A stretch of DNA of 64,000 bases, taken from Thiemannella venezuelensis (GTDB taxonomy: Bacteria > Actinomycetota > Actinomycetes > Streptosporangiales > Streptosporangiaceae). The notes under the pieces were generated by a model. That model did not search any database, had not been told where the DNA came from, and worked only from the letters and a program-made list of their open reading frames with translations. Within the stretch, counting starts at the first letter, position 1; each line of letters begins with the position of its first letter. The DNA is taken from contig NZ_JACHJJ010000001.1 of assembly GCF_014203605.1 (NCBI RefSeq), positions 1 to 64,000 on the forward strand, in the 5' to 3' direction. Below are positions 23,393 to 31,526 of the stretch, one piece after another. A program made the translations under genes and the position numbers.

Positions 23393-23551
23393 TCAGTACC
23401 CGCTGCGGCGGGGGGCGGCGGTCGGACGGCGGAGGAGATCGGTCCGGCCCGTGGGCTTGAGGTCGCGCGCCGGGTGGTCGTGCCGGCGGGGTGATCGGGC
23501 CTGTTGGTCTGGCCTGGCCGGGCCGATCGAGGCGGGGAGTTTGATTCGCAT
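23393..23551 (-). CDS. Possible small basic protein (52 aa) behind the DHFR-like gene
   Basis: ATG at 23551 is preceded by AAGGAGG at ideal spacing, only 17 bases after the stop of the dihydrofolate-reductase-like gene, so it would be its operon partner. The product begins MRIKLPASIG and is rich in Arg and Pro, with no membrane segment or signal. I do not recognise it. The ribosome-binding site is the main support; the composition could also arise by chance in GC-rich DNA. Confidence 0.45.
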   Translation of the reverse strand: MRIKLPASIGPARPDQQARSPRRHDHPARDLKPTGRTDLLRRPTAAPRRSGY

Positions 23552-23568
23552 GCTTCCTCCTTGTGTTT

Positions 23569-24141
23569 CTACGCCCTGGTGAACCAGGTGACCTGGGCGC
23601 CGTTGTCGAAGGACTCGCGCCGGGCGGGGGTGAACAGGGTGGGGCGGAACTGCCCGGAGAACACGGGGATGCCCGCTCCCGCCACCACGGGGTAGCTCTT
23701 GACGATGAGTTCGTCGATCTCCGGCAGAAGGGAGGCGGCGAGCCTGCCGCCGCCGCAGAGGTAGATGTCCATGCCGGTGTCCTCGGCCTTCAGCCGCCGG
23801 ACGAGCCCGATCGGGTCGCCGGCCTCCACCTGCACCGCGGGGTCGTCGATCGTCAGCGTGCGGGAGACGACGTACTGGCGCAGGTGGGAGTACGGGCTGG
23901 TGGTGGGGACGTCCAGGGCCGGCTCGTAGGTGCCGCGGCCCATCACCAGGGTGTCGAAGACCTTGTTGGGCACGCCGTCGAGACCGGCAAGCCTGCGGAC
24001 GTGGGTGGGGAGCGTCTCGGGATAGCGGTCGTTGATCCAGGCGGCCATCTGGTCCGACACGGGGTAGAAGTCGAACTCGGCGTCGGGGCCCGCGATGTAG
24101 CCGTCGAGTGAGACGGCGACGTAGTAGACGAGCTTTCGCAT
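23569..24141 (-). CDS. Dihydrofolate reductase family protein (RibD C-terminal-like)
   Basis: This 190-residue protein starts MRKLVYYVAVSLDGYIAGPD, the typical opening of the RibD_C/DHFR-like family. TLVMGRGTYEPAL and the NADPH-binding DIYLCGGGRLAASLLPEIDELIV segment follow. These stand-alone actinobacterial proteins reduce unknown substrates and are not the housekeeping folA. The longer frame begins at TTG 24150; ATG 24141 is preferred because GGGAG lies nine bases upstream. It is divergent from a TetR gene, with shared operator-like repeats between them, so repression by that regulator is likely. Confidence 0.9.
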   Translation of the reverse strand: MRKLVYYVAVSLDGYIAGPDAEFDFYPVSDQMAAWINDRYPETLPTHVRRLAGLDGVPNKVFDTLVMGRGTYEPALDVPTTSPYSHLRQYVVSRTLTIDDPAVQVEAGDPIGLVRRLKAEDTGMDIYLCGGGRLAASLLPEIDELIVKSYPVVAGAGIPVFSGQFRPTLFTPARRESFDNGAQVTWFTRA

Positions 24142-24157
24142 ATCGATCAACTCCCGA

Positions 24158-24208
24158 TGTAGTACTCTGTTTGGAGTGGTAAAAACGTAGTACTACAAAT
24201 GGAGTGGT
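24158..24208. promoter_or_regulatory. Tandem operator between the DHFR-like and TetR genes
   Basis: Two 22-bp direct repeats (24159-24180 and 24187-24208) share GTAGTACT and GGAGTGGT with a centre-to-centre distance of 28 bp. The first GTAGTACT and the second AGTACTAC also form a 9-bp inverted repeat (24158-24166 with 24189-24197). This fits binding of two TetR-family dimers controlling both divergent genes. Confidence 0.75.
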
Positions 24209-24213
24209 GTCAA

Positions 24214-24786
24214 GTGCGGAGAAATCCCGAGCGGCGGCAGGCGCTGATCGACGCGGCCATCGAGGTGCTGGCCAGGGAGGGCGCGCGGGGGCTGACCTTC
24301 CGGGCCGTCGATGCGGAGGCGGCCGTGCCCCCGGGTACGGCCTCCAACTACTTCGCCAACCGCGACGACCTGTTCACCCAGGTCGGCGGACGCATCTACG
24401 AGCGGTTGCTGCCCGACGAGGCCGCGATGGCCCGGAGCCGGGAGGGCGTGCAGGACGAAACCCGCTACGCCGAGCTCATGCACGAACTGGTGGACCGGGT
24501 CTCCGCCTTCAACTCCGGCTACCTGGCCCTGCTCGAACTCCGGCTGGAGTCCACCCGGCGCCCTGAGCTGCGCGCGGTGCTGACCAAGCGCATCCGCGAG
24601 GACATCGACGCCAACATCGGCCACCACGCCGCTTCGGGCCTTCCCGGCGACTCGACCTCGGTGGTGCTCCTCTACCTCGCTCTGAACTGGCTCATCGTGG
24701 AGCGGCTGACCCTGCCCGACATCTTCACCGATCAGGAGATCCACGAGCTGGTGGACGCCGCCGTCCGGAGATCGCTGAACACCTGA
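24214..24786 (+). CDS. TetR family transcriptional regulator
   Basis: This 190-residue protein has an N-terminal helix-turn-helix: RRQALIDAAIEVLAREGARGLTFRAVDAEAAVPPGTASNYFANRDDLF. The ligand-binding half (~55-190) is helical and opens to unknown small molecules. An upstream ATG at 24199 would lie within the operator repeat. GTG 24214 has GGAG nine bases before it and gives the usual TetR N-terminus, so it is chosen. It probably represses itself and the divergent reductase through the tandem repeats. Confidence 0.92.
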   Translation: MRRNPERRQALIDAAIEVLAREGARGLTFRAVDAEAAVPPGTASNYFANRDDLFTQVGGRIYERLLPDEAAMARSREGVQDETRYAELMHELVDRVSAFNSGYLALLELRLESTRRPELRAVLTKRIREDIDANIGHHAASGLPGDSTSVVLLYLALNWLIVERLTLPDIFTDQEIHELVDAAVRRSLNT

Positions 24787-24895
24787 CGGGTGAGGTCGCC
24801 CTGCGGCTCCGGGAGACCCGGCTCTCCTCGGCCGCGGACTCCCCGGGCGACGACCGCTCCGGGGGGAAGGAGGAGGGCGAGCCCGTGAACCGCGG

Positions 24896-25909
24896 TCAGA
24901 ACGTGGCGATCGGGTTGACCGGGCTGCCGGACGTACCGGCGAAGCGGACCGGCGCGACCGCGAGGTGGAAGTCCCACTGGCCGAGCTCGGCAGCCGTCGC
25001 CGCGCACGCCTCCAGGTCGCAGTTGTCGAGCATCCACAGACCCATCGCGACGAGGCTCACGGCGTGGACCGGCATCAACACGTCCTCGTACCCCGACGGC
25101 TGAACGTCCTGGGGGGTGTCGGCGCCGATCAGCGCGACCTGCCGTTCATGCAGCCACGGCAGGCAGGACGCGTGCCACCCGGCCTGCGTGAAACCGCCGG
25201 TCGCACCGGCCTCGTGCCGGGCGCGACCGTAGCCGGTCCGCAGGAGGACCGCGTCGCCGGATCGCACCCGCACCCCCTGGCGACGCTCGGCCTCCTCCAG
25301 ATCGCCGGGAAACACACCCTGGCCCGGCTCCAGCCACGGCACCTCCCGCACGCTCGCGATGTCCAGCAGGACACCGCGCGTGATGATCCCGTTCGCCGCC
25401 GCCGTGACGGCCGCCCACGCCGATCCCGTCGCGGCGTCGACCAGCGCGTGCGACCGCCCGTTGTACATCGTGCCGTCCCAGAAGATGTGGCACGGCGAGT
25501 CGATGTGGGTGAGGGTGTTGCCGTGGAACGCGACGCCGAGCCGCTCGGACGAAAAACCCCAGCGCCGGTCGTTGCGGAACCCGGGCACCGGCATGTTCTC
25601 GGCCCCCGGCATGTCGGCGGCGCACGGGCACGTCGTCGTCGACCGCTCCATCTCTTCCGGTACGGCGACCTCCCACGCGCACGACACGCTCCTGCCGTGG
25701 CGCACGGCCCGCGCCGCCGCCAGCCGGACGTCGTCGGTGATGTGGTTCAGAGTGCCGAGCTCGTCGTCGTCGCCCCACCGTCCCCAGTTCGACAGCGTGT
25801 CGAAGTACCCGAGCACGTCGTCCTGTGTGGGCATCGGTCGCCCTGCCGTCATCCCAGCATCGACTCCTCCGGTCACGCGGTCCGAGGCACCGCGGGCAAG
25901 ATATCCCAT
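24896..25909 (-). CDS. Cyclase family protein (kynurenine-formamidase-like)
   Basis: This 337-residue protein is of the cyclase/isatin-hydrolase/KynB-like metal hydrolase family. The metal motif reads FHGNTLTHIDSPCHIFW, equivalent to H-x-G-T-H-x-D-x-P-x-H with Asn-Thr-Leu at the variable part. Later TRGVLLDIA and GDAVLLRTGYGRAR are also typical. ALIGADTPQDVQPSGYED and MPVHAVSLVAMGLWMLDNCDLE complete the fold. Substrates are cyclic or linear amides; the natural one is unknown and no kynurenine genes are near. ATG at 25909 follows AAGGAGAGG closely. It is convergent with the TetR gene. Confidence 0.88.
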   Translation of the reverse strand: MGYLARGASDRVTGGVDAGMTAGRPMPTQDDVLGYFDTLSNWGRWGDDDELGTLNHITDDVRLAAARAVRHGRSVSCAWEVAVPEEMERSTTTCPCAADMPGAENMPVPGFRNDRRWGFSSERLGVAFHGNTLTHIDSPCHIFWDGTMYNGRSHALVDAATGSAWAAVTAAANGIITRGVLLDIASVREVPWLEPGQGVFPGDLEEAERRQGVRVRSGDAVLLRTGYGRARHEAGATGGFTQAGWHASCLPWLHERQVALIGADTPQDVQPSGYEDVLMPVHAVSLVAMGLWMLDNCDLEACAATAAELGQWDFHLAVAPVRFAGTSGSPVNPIATF

Positions 25910-25962
25910 CCTCTCCTTGATATGCCCTCGCCGGGGGCCGGAGCGACGGTGCGGGCCTCGTC

Positions 25963-26006
25963 CTGCTTCGGCTCTCGTTCTGCTTCGGCTCTCGTTCTGC
26001 TTCGGC
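25963..26006. repeat. 17-bp tandem repeat upstream of the cyclase gene
   Basis: Two full copies of CTGCTTCGGCTCTCGTT (25963-25979, 25980-25996) and a 10-bp partial third (25997-26006) lie about 55 bases upstream of the cyclase start. The rest of 25910-26207 holds no supported gene. It may lie within the cyclase promoter region or simply be a minisatellite. Confidence 0.85.
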
Positions 26007-26207
26007 CGGAGTACGGACGGACCGTGTAAGACGATCGCGTACCGCCATGAGCGGTTACAGGGAAAGGCACGGTGAAAGCATCCGGAGGATTCGGCTCGCG
26101 GCGGCGTTCGGGCTCATTCCGGATGCCGTTTCCGGAGCCTGGACCGAAATGGGACGGAGCCGTACGGCCGCCTTCTCGCCGGTGCTTCCCGGTCCGCCCG
26201 GAGACGC

Positions 26208-26828
26208 TCAGCAGCGTTTGCCGAAACCGCCTGTGCCCCACGCTCGGACAAGGGCGCGGGGAACCGGCGGTCCGCACTTTCCGCCGTCGAACACGCCCTC
26301 GTACCTCCAGGGCCCGTCACCCTGCGACGTCCAGAAGTACAGGCTGTCGAGGGAGGCGACCACGTAGTACCTGTCATCGTCCGGCGTCGCGCCGTACACC
26401 TTTCCGTACCAGATGGTGCCGCTGCCGGTGATTCGCCCGGCCCTGCCGGGGCCGCCCGAGCCGTCGGCGGCGGTGCTCGCGGCGGCGGCCAGCTCGTCGC
26501 GCTCTCTGCGGGTGATCCCGAGCGGAACCGCGGCGCCCTCCGGAAGGCGCTCCTCCTCCTCGTCGTAGATCTCTTCCTCTTCGGCTTCCTCCGCCGGGGC
26601 GGCGGAGGAAGCCTCACCCGAGGCGGCCGGCGCCGGGGACGACAGGGCGTCCCGCAGTCCTTCACGGCCGGGGCCGGGGCCGGGGCCGGTCCGGTCCGGT
26701 CCGGGCGTCACCAGCACGAGGGTCGCGGCAACGGCGCCGGCGAAGACGGCGACCAAACCGACGGCGAGCAGGAGCACCATCAACCTGTTGCCGGAGTTTC
26801 CGGGTCCAGGAGGGGATGGGGAATGCAT
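26208..26828 (-). CDS. Hypothetical membrane-anchored protein with acidic stalk
   Basis: This 206-residue protein has a short cytoplasmic N-terminus and one transmembrane helix (about residues 17-42, LMVLLLAVGLVAVFAGAVAATLVLV). A Pro/Gly/Ala linker and a strongly acidic run (EEAEEEEIYDEEEE, ~80-93) follow. The extracellular domain has ITGSGTIWYGKVYG and DRYYVVASLDSLYFWTSQGDGPWRYEG, ending in two Cys, which could form a disulfide. I do not recognise a named family; the C-terminal part looks like a small beta-sandwich common in actinomycete hypothetical proteins. ATG at 26828 has GGAGAC-like bases before it only weakly. No operon partner. Confidence 0.72.
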   Translation of the reverse strand: MHSPSPPGPGNSGNRLMVLLLAVGLVAVFAGAVAATLVLVTPGPDRTGPGPGPGREGLRDALSSPAPAASGEASSAAPAEEAEEEEIYDEEEERLPEGAAVPLGITRRERDELAAAASTAADGSGGPGRAGRITGSGTIWYGKVYGATPDDDRYYVVASLDSLYFWTSQGDGPWRYEGVFDGGKCGPPVPRALVRAWGTGGFGKRC

Positions 26829-27282
26829 AGGAGACGTCTATCACGATTCATCTGTTTCCACCCATCGAGAATCGCCCGCACTTCCGAAGGGCGCGCCGAC
26901 GGCACCCGGACCGTATGCATCATCCGGACGAGGTGTTCTTCCCGGAGCGCCGGACCGGGGGACGCGGAGGCCGGCAGGTGTTCTCCTCGGTCGGCAGGGG
27001 TTTTCCTCGGTTTTCCTCTTTCGGTCCGCGTACCGTTCTTCACCATGGGCGGAAATACGCTCTGAGCATTTTCGGGCCGGTCCGGATCCTCTTCCGCGGG
27101 CTGCGGTGTGCCGGGAGCCGGCGGCAGTACGGATACGGCATCTGGAACCCGGTGGAACGGGATGGAACGCCGTACGTATGAACCGGTCGCGCTCCGGTCT
27201 CCCCGGGAGTGCGACCGGTCGCGTCCCACGACCCTCGATCGCCCGGCCGCGAGCCCGGCGACCACAACCGGAGAGACATCTC
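26829..27282. other. Intergenic region without a supported gene
   Basis: About 450 bp between divergent genes. It holds a 20-bp imperfect tandem repeat (CGGCAGGTGTTCTCCTCGGT, 26972-26991, repeated with mismatches to 27011). A 12-bp palindrome GCGACCGGTCGC lies near 27219, upstream of the secreted-protein gene. Open frames on both strands lack ribosome-binding sites. Confidence 0.5.
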
Positions 27283-27765
27283 ATGAACAGAATCCTCACC
27301 AGGCTGGCCGCCGCGCTGGTAGCCGCCGTCGGCGTCGTCGGACTGGTCACGACGCCCGCCCAGGCGGCGACCGAGATCACCGCCAATCTCGAGATCGGCT
27401 TCAACACCGGCGTTCCCGCCGCCCGCACCATCACGCTGAGCGTCCACGTGCCGATGAACGAGTACGACGCGAACGGCTACCTGATCCACGGCGGCAGGAT
27501 CCAGGTGCGCTTCTACGGCAGCGACCCGGGCACCGACCAGTTCCTCCACGGTCCGATCACCTGGTACAGGGGGGACCACGGCCTGACGGCGGGACCGGAC
27601 GGCATCCGGCTGGAGTACAGCTGGGAGGTGCCCCAGGGGTCGTTCCTCAACGAGGACGACGGCTTCGCCAACAAGGGCGACGAGGTCTACATCACCGCGA
27701 AGTTCATCGACGGCGACGGCGGGACCATCAGCGACGACTCCAACATCGAGGAGGGCCTCTTCTAG
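27283..27765 (+). CDS. Secreted hypothetical protein (160 aa)
   Basis: The protein has a clear Sec signal peptide (MNRILTRLAAALVAAVGVVGLVTTPAQA, residues 1-28, AQA-A cleavage). The mature beta-rich part has ITLSVHVPMNEYDANGYL and IQVRFYGSDPGTDQFLHGP, then EYSWEVPQGSFLNEDDG and DEVYITAKFIDGDGGTISDDSN. No Cys and no catalytic motif are visible. I do not recognise the family, though similar small secreted proteins are common in Streptomyces and Streptosporangium. ATG 27283 has GGAGAG nine bases upstream, while longer in-frame starts lack a site. It is monocistronic. Confidence 0.8.
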   Translation: MNRILTRLAAALVAAVGVVGLVTTPAQAATEITANLEIGFNTGVPAARTITLSVHVPMNEYDANGYLIHGGRIQVRFYGSDPGTDQFLHGPITWYRGDHGLTAGPDGIRLEYSWEVPQGSFLNEDDGFANKGDEVYITAKFIDGDGGTISDDSNIEEGLF

Positions 27766-27826
27766 GCCGCCGGCCGCGTCAGGCCCGGTGGTCCGCGGCG
27801 GGCGGAGGAGCTGTGTCCGCCCGGCC

Positions 27827-28531
27827 TCAGGCGAGCCGCCAGGCCAGGAGTCCCTCGGGCGCGTCGGCCCGGACGAAACCCGCCCCGGTCAGCTCCGGTT
27901 CGAGCTTTTCCCACACGGGGCGGTAGGCGTGGCCGACGATCTCCTCCTCGTCGATCACCTTGCCGTTCTCGGTGATCCGGTAGAGGTAGCGGGCCTCGAA
28001 CGCCTCCCCGTCCGATCCGAGGACCTCCGACAGGACCGTGTAGGTGTGCCGGCCCACCCGGCGCGACTCCAGCTCCTGGAGCGGACGCGGCGCGGGGGGA
28101 CCGCCGGCGCGCCAGGTGAAGACCAGCAGGCCGCCGGGCTCCAGCCGGTCCGCCAGCACCGGCCAGAGCCGCCTGCGGTAGTCCGGCTCCAGGGCGTACA
28201 TCACATTGATCATCACCATGGCCTCGACCGGCTCGTCCAGGTCCACGCTCAGCGCGTCGCAGGAGAGCACGGTGACGCGATCGAGCAGCTCCGGGCGCGC
28301 GCTCAGCCGGGACAGCAGTACGGCGCGCATACCGGCCGAGGGCTCCAGTGCGAAGATCTCGGCGGGTGTCCAGTCGGCCAGCGACGTGGTGATCAGACCG
28401 GTTCCCGCACCGATCTCCAGGATGCTGCGCCGTACCCCGGTGAGGAGCGGGGGCAGCTTCTCGCGGATCTGCGGCACGTGCCCGTTCTCCTGGAACAGGT
28501 CGTAGAAGGGGAAGGAGATGAAGTCGGTCAC
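27827..28531 (-). CDS. Class I SAM-dependent methyltransferase
   Basis: This 234-residue protein has SAM-binding motif I ILEIGAGTGLITTSLADWT (~38), motif II FALEPSAGMRAVLLSRL with the acidic residue for the ribose, and a later VLSCDALSVDLDEPVEAMVMINVMYALEP. A C-terminal substrate region includes RVGRHTYTVLSEVLGSDGE and YRITENGKVIDEEEIVG. The substrate is unknown. GTG at 28531 follows the -10 box TAGCGT by eight bases on the minus strand without a Shine-Dalgarno sequence, so the message is probably leaderless. It lies downstream of the beta-helix gene on the same strand with a ~95-bp gap. Confidence 0.88.
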   Translation of the reverse strand: MTDFISFPFYDLFQENGHVPQIREKLPPLLTGVRRSILEIGAGTGLITTSLADWTPAEIFALEPSAGMRAVLLSRLSARPELLDRVTVLSCDALSVDLDEPVEAMVMINVMYALEPDYRRRLWPVLADRLEPGGLLVFTWRAGGPPAPRPLQELESRRVGRHTYTVLSEVLGSDGEAFEARYLYRITENGKVIDEEEIVGHAYRPVWEKLEPELTGAGFVRADAPEGLLAWRLA

Positions 28532-28625
28532 GGCGGGCAACGCTACTCCAGGCACAGGGGGCCGATGGGGCAGAACCGGCAGAACCGTCGCCCGCCGCCC
28601 GCCGCCTTCCGCACCGGCCCGTGAC

Positions 28626-29774
28626 TCACCTGATCGTGGAGGAGGCCACCACCGGCTTACCGCCGGCGCCGAGGTAGAAGACACCGGGGAAGCCCGGGGT
28701 CTCGAACCCGGCGCTGCGGTTGCGGCGCAGCGCCGAACGCTCGATGCGCAGGGTGCCGGTGCGGTCGTTGCTGACGAAGAAGACGGCCCCGCCGCCCTCG
28801 CGGGCGTGGTTGTCCTGGACGACCGAGCCGGCGATCCGTACGGTGAACCGGTTCCCGTCGGCGTAGACGGCCCCGCCGCTGCCGCCACCCGGGGTGCCGG
28901 CCTTCGCCGGGTTGGCGCCCCGCCCGACGGCCCTGTTGTGGGTGAAGACGCTGTTGAGCACCTCCCACGACACCCCGATGCTGCTCAGCGCGCCGCCGTT
29001 CGAGCAGACCCCGCCCAGGCCGGGAGCCCCGCCGAACGTGCTGCCGACGACGTAGACCGGCAGATCACGCCACTGGTCGAGGACCCGGATGGCGGCCCCT
29101 CCCACGTCGGGGCCGGTGGGGTCGCAGCGGTTGCGGACGAACCGGGAGTCGACCACCTTGAGCCGGCCGCCGCGCACGAAGATGGCGCCGCCCCCGCCTC
29201 CTTCGAGCCGCTCCCCGGTGGCGTCGCCGTCCGCGAACGTCAGGTTCTGGACGGTGAGCTGCGGGGTCTTCTGGTCGTCGCAGTGGGACGTGGTCCACAC
29301 CTGGGCCTTGTCGCAGGTGTTCATGTAGAGGATCCGCCGCCTGCCCGCACCGCTGAGCGTCACCTTCCCGCCGCCGTCGATGACGACCCTCGAACTCGTG
29401 TTGCGGACCTTCGCGGTGGCGGTCAGCTTGATGGTCACGGGCTTGGGGCCGCAGGAGAAGGTGATGACGCCGCCCGCGGCCACCGCCTTCACCACGGCCT
29501 GCGACGTGCAGCTCGCGGGGGTGCCGTCGCCGATGACCCGCGTCGGGCGCGAGGTGTCGGCCGCCCGGGCCGCCGCCGGGACGGGCACACGCCCGCCGGG
29601 GCTCCCCGGGCCGGACGGTCCCTGCGGCGTCCCGGCCCGCGCGGAGCCTGCGTACGGTGCGGGGCCCGTGTACGGCGGAGCCGTGGCGGCCGTCGACTGG
29701 CCGGTCCACGCGGATGCCGAGACGGTGATTCCCGATACCACCGAGACGAGGAGCGTGCTGCGCCGCAATCGCAT
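28626..29774 (-). CDS. Secreted right-handed parallel beta-helix protein
   Basis: This 382-residue protein has a signal peptide (~1-29, SASAWTGQSTA) and a Pro/Gly-rich linker (~30-72). A right-handed beta-helix follows, with repeated strands such as KVRNTSSRVVIDGGGKVTLSG, LTVQNLTFADGD, GGGGGAIFVRGGRLKVVDSRFVRNR and GGAVFFVSNDRTGTLRIERSALRRN. The Asn/Gly ladders and SRF-type turns resemble pectate-lyase-like or CSLREA-type surface proteins. Six Cys occur, probably paired. No clear catalytic triad, so binding or adhesion is as likely as polysaccharide cleavage. The start at 29774 lies close to a possible TTAGCC -10. Confidence 0.82.
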   Translation of the reverse strand: MRLRRSTLLVSVVSGITVSASAWTGQSTAATAPPYTGPAPYAGSARAGTPQGPSGPGSPGGRVPVPAAARAADTSRPTRVIGDGTPASCTSQAVVKAVAAGGVITFSCGPKPVTIKLTATAKVRNTSSRVVIDGGGKVTLSGAGRRRILYMNTCDKAQVWTTSHCDDQKTPQLTVQNLTFADGDATGERLEGGGGGAIFVRGGRLKVVDSRFVRNRCDPTGPDVGGAAIRVLDQWRDLPVYVVGSTFGGAPGLGGVCSNGGALSSIGVSWEVLNSVFTHNRAVGRGANPAKAGTPGGGSGGAVYADGNRFTVRIAGSVVQDNHAREGGGAVFFVSNDRTGTLRIERSALRRNRSAGFETPGFPGVFYLGAGGKPVVASSTIR

Positions 29775-29903
29775 GAGCCGAGGCTAACGAGGGATCAATG
29801 ACCGTATTGCCGTTTTGATGTGATCCGTCGATGACAGGAAAGCTCACGCGGCCGACGTGGAGTCGAGTCGCAACCCCGAAAAGGGCCGAGTCCCGGGCGG
29901 ACC

Positions 29904-30329
29904 TCAGGGCTGTCGTCGTACGGCGGGCGCCCCGTGCCTCTCCCCGAGCGCCGTGGTGATCCGGTCCAGCAGGGAAGCGAACGAGGGGTCCCCTGCGGAC
30001 GGGGGGTCGCCCACGTAGTGCTCGGAGAACCACCCGGCGGCGGAGAGGCCGGCGACCGCCGCGGCCTTGGCCCGGGGGCGGTCCGTCCCGTCCGGCAGCC
30101 GGAAGGCGAGGACGTCGAGGTCGTCGGCGGCGATCCCGGGGTGGCGGGCCCGCAGGCGGCCGACGGCGGGGTCGGGGTCGTGCAGATGGAGCCAGGTCCT
30201 GACCTCGGGAGGCAGGCCCGTCGTGCCGACGTAGATCACTCGGGGGCCGAGCAGCCAGAGGTAGACCCAGGAGCCGGAACCGGCCAGTTCTCCGGCCCGG
30301 ACGTGCAACTCGACGAGATCGCGCGTCAT
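29904..30329 (-). CDS. GIY-YIG-like domain protein
   Basis: This protein of about 141 residues has a core, WVYLWLLGPRVIYVGTTGLPPEVRTWLHLHD, that resembles the GIY-YIG nuclease fold: VYL for GIY, YVG for YIG, and an Arg in the following helix. The usual catalytic Glu is not obvious, so activity is uncertain. The rest is helical with AKAAAVAGLSAAGWFSEHYVGDPPS. Three in-frame ATGs exist (30347, 30344, 30329); none has a good ribosome-binding site, and I choose the last because it starts next to the conserved part. It is divergent from the muramidase gene with ~85 bp between. Confidence 0.6.
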   Translation of the reverse strand: MTRDLVELHVRAGELAGSGSWVYLWLLGPRVIYVGTTGLPPEVRTWLHLHDPDPAVGRLRARHPGIAADDLDVLAFRLPDGTDRPRAKAAAVAGLSAAGWFSEHYVGDPPSAGDPSFASLLDRITTALGERHGAPAVRRQP

Positions 30330-30414
30330 GGGGGAATCATGCATCACTCTTGCGGCCTCTGCGACGGATCCGCCAGGATCTTCCCCGTTGTTACGCGGAG
30401 AGCGGGGGATTCAC

Positions 30415-31494
30415 GTGAAACATCGTCCTATGGCCGTCGCCGTCGCCGCGGCGGCACTGCTCTCAGGGACCGGAACCGCTCATGCGGACACCTCCGCGGC
30501 GGCCGGGCACGCGGTTCCGGGAGCCGTCCGGACGCTGAGCGGACCGGCCGTTCCCGGCGTGGACGTCAGCAACTGGACCGGCGAGATCGACTGGGTCGGC
30601 GTCGCCGAGGGCGGGGTCGCCTTCGCGTTCGTGTACGCCTCCGAGGGTCTGGACTACACCAACGAGCACTTCGAGGCCCAGTACGGCGGCGCCGCCGAGG
30701 CGGGGCTGCTCCGGGGGGCCTACCACTTCGCCCAGCCGCACGAGTCCGGCGGCGCCGAGCAGGCCGACTTCTTCATCGACAACGGCGGCGGCTGGACCCC
30801 CGACGGCAGGACCCTGCCGGGCGTGCTGGACGTGGAGGACAACCCGTACAACAACCGCAACGGCCTCAACAACTGCTACGGCCTGAGCAAGCAGAAGATG
30901 ACCGCCTGGATCGGCGACTTCACCCGGCGCTACCGGCAGCGGACCGGACGCGACGCGATCATCTACACCACCACCAGCTGGTGGCGGACCTGCACCGGCG
31001 ACTCCCCCGGCTTCGGCCGCAACCCGCTCTGGCTGGCCCGGTGGGGCGCCGAGCCGGGAGAGCTCCCGGCGAGCTGGACCCGGCACACCTTCTGGCAGTC
31101 GGCCGACAAGGGGCGGGGCCTGCCCGGCGGGCAGAACTCCTTCAACGGCACGCTCTCCCAGCTCAAGCTCCTCGCCAAGCCGCGCTCGGCGGTCAAGGCG
31201 GCGGGCCGGGTCTCCGGGAACACCTACACCGTGACGGTCGCCAACACCACCGGCACAACGGTCACGGCGGTCAAGGTCTCCGGCCGCACGTTCGGCGGGC
31301 AGAACATCGCCAGGGCCGGCAAGGGCTGCACGTTCAGCGGTACGGCGGTGCGGTGCACGATCGCCAGGCTGGCGCCCGGGGCGAAGACGAAGCTGACCAT
31401 CGTCACCAGGCCCGCCAGGACGGCGGCGAAGACGAGGGGCCTGAAGGTCACGGTCGGTACGGTGAACCTGACCCTGACCGCGAAGGCGCGGTGA
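30415..31494 (+). CDS. Secreted GH25 muramidase (lysozyme)
   Basis: This 359-residue protein has a signal peptide (~1-24, cut after AHA). The GH25 domain (~45-245) contains GVDVSNW with Asp50, the catalytic LDVED at 138-142, DAIIYTTTSWW and NPLWLARWG, and ends with HTFWQSADKG. It should cleave the MurNAc-GlcNAc bond of peptidoglycan outside the cell. A C-terminal beta-sandwich (~260-359, VSGNTYTVTVANTTGTTVTAVKVSG) resembles DUF11/CARDB-type repeats and may bind the wall. GTG 30415 has GGGGGA seven bases upstream and sits at the signal peptide, while the longer in-frame extension does not. Likely role: autolysis or growth remodelling. Confidence 0.92.
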   Translation: MKHRPMAVAVAAAALLSGTGTAHADTSAAAGHAVPGAVRTLSGPAVPGVDVSNWTGEIDWVGVAEGGVAFAFVYASEGLDYTNEHFEAQYGGAAEAGLLRGAYHFAQPHESGGAEQADFFIDNGGGWTPDGRTLPGVLDVEDNPYNNRNGLNNCYGLSKQKMTAWIGDFTRRYRQRTGRDAIIYTTTSWWRTCTGDSPGFGRNPLWLARWGAEPGELPASWTRHTFWQSADKGRGLPGGQNSFNGTLSQLKLLAKPRSAVKAAGRVSGNTYTVTVANTTGTTVTAVKVSGRTFGGQNIARAGKGCTFSGTAVRCTIARLAPGAKTKLTIVTRPARTAAKTRGLKVTVGTVNLTLTAKAR

Positions 31495-31526
31495 ACCCGC
31501 CCCCGCGATCTGGCACGCTCTGACGC

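Noticed and set aside
26047-26431. Overlapping plus-strand frames opposite the acidic-stalk membrane protein
   Set aside because: No ribosome-binding site and Arg/Pro-rich composition; the minus-strand gene with a clear transmembrane helix explains the region.
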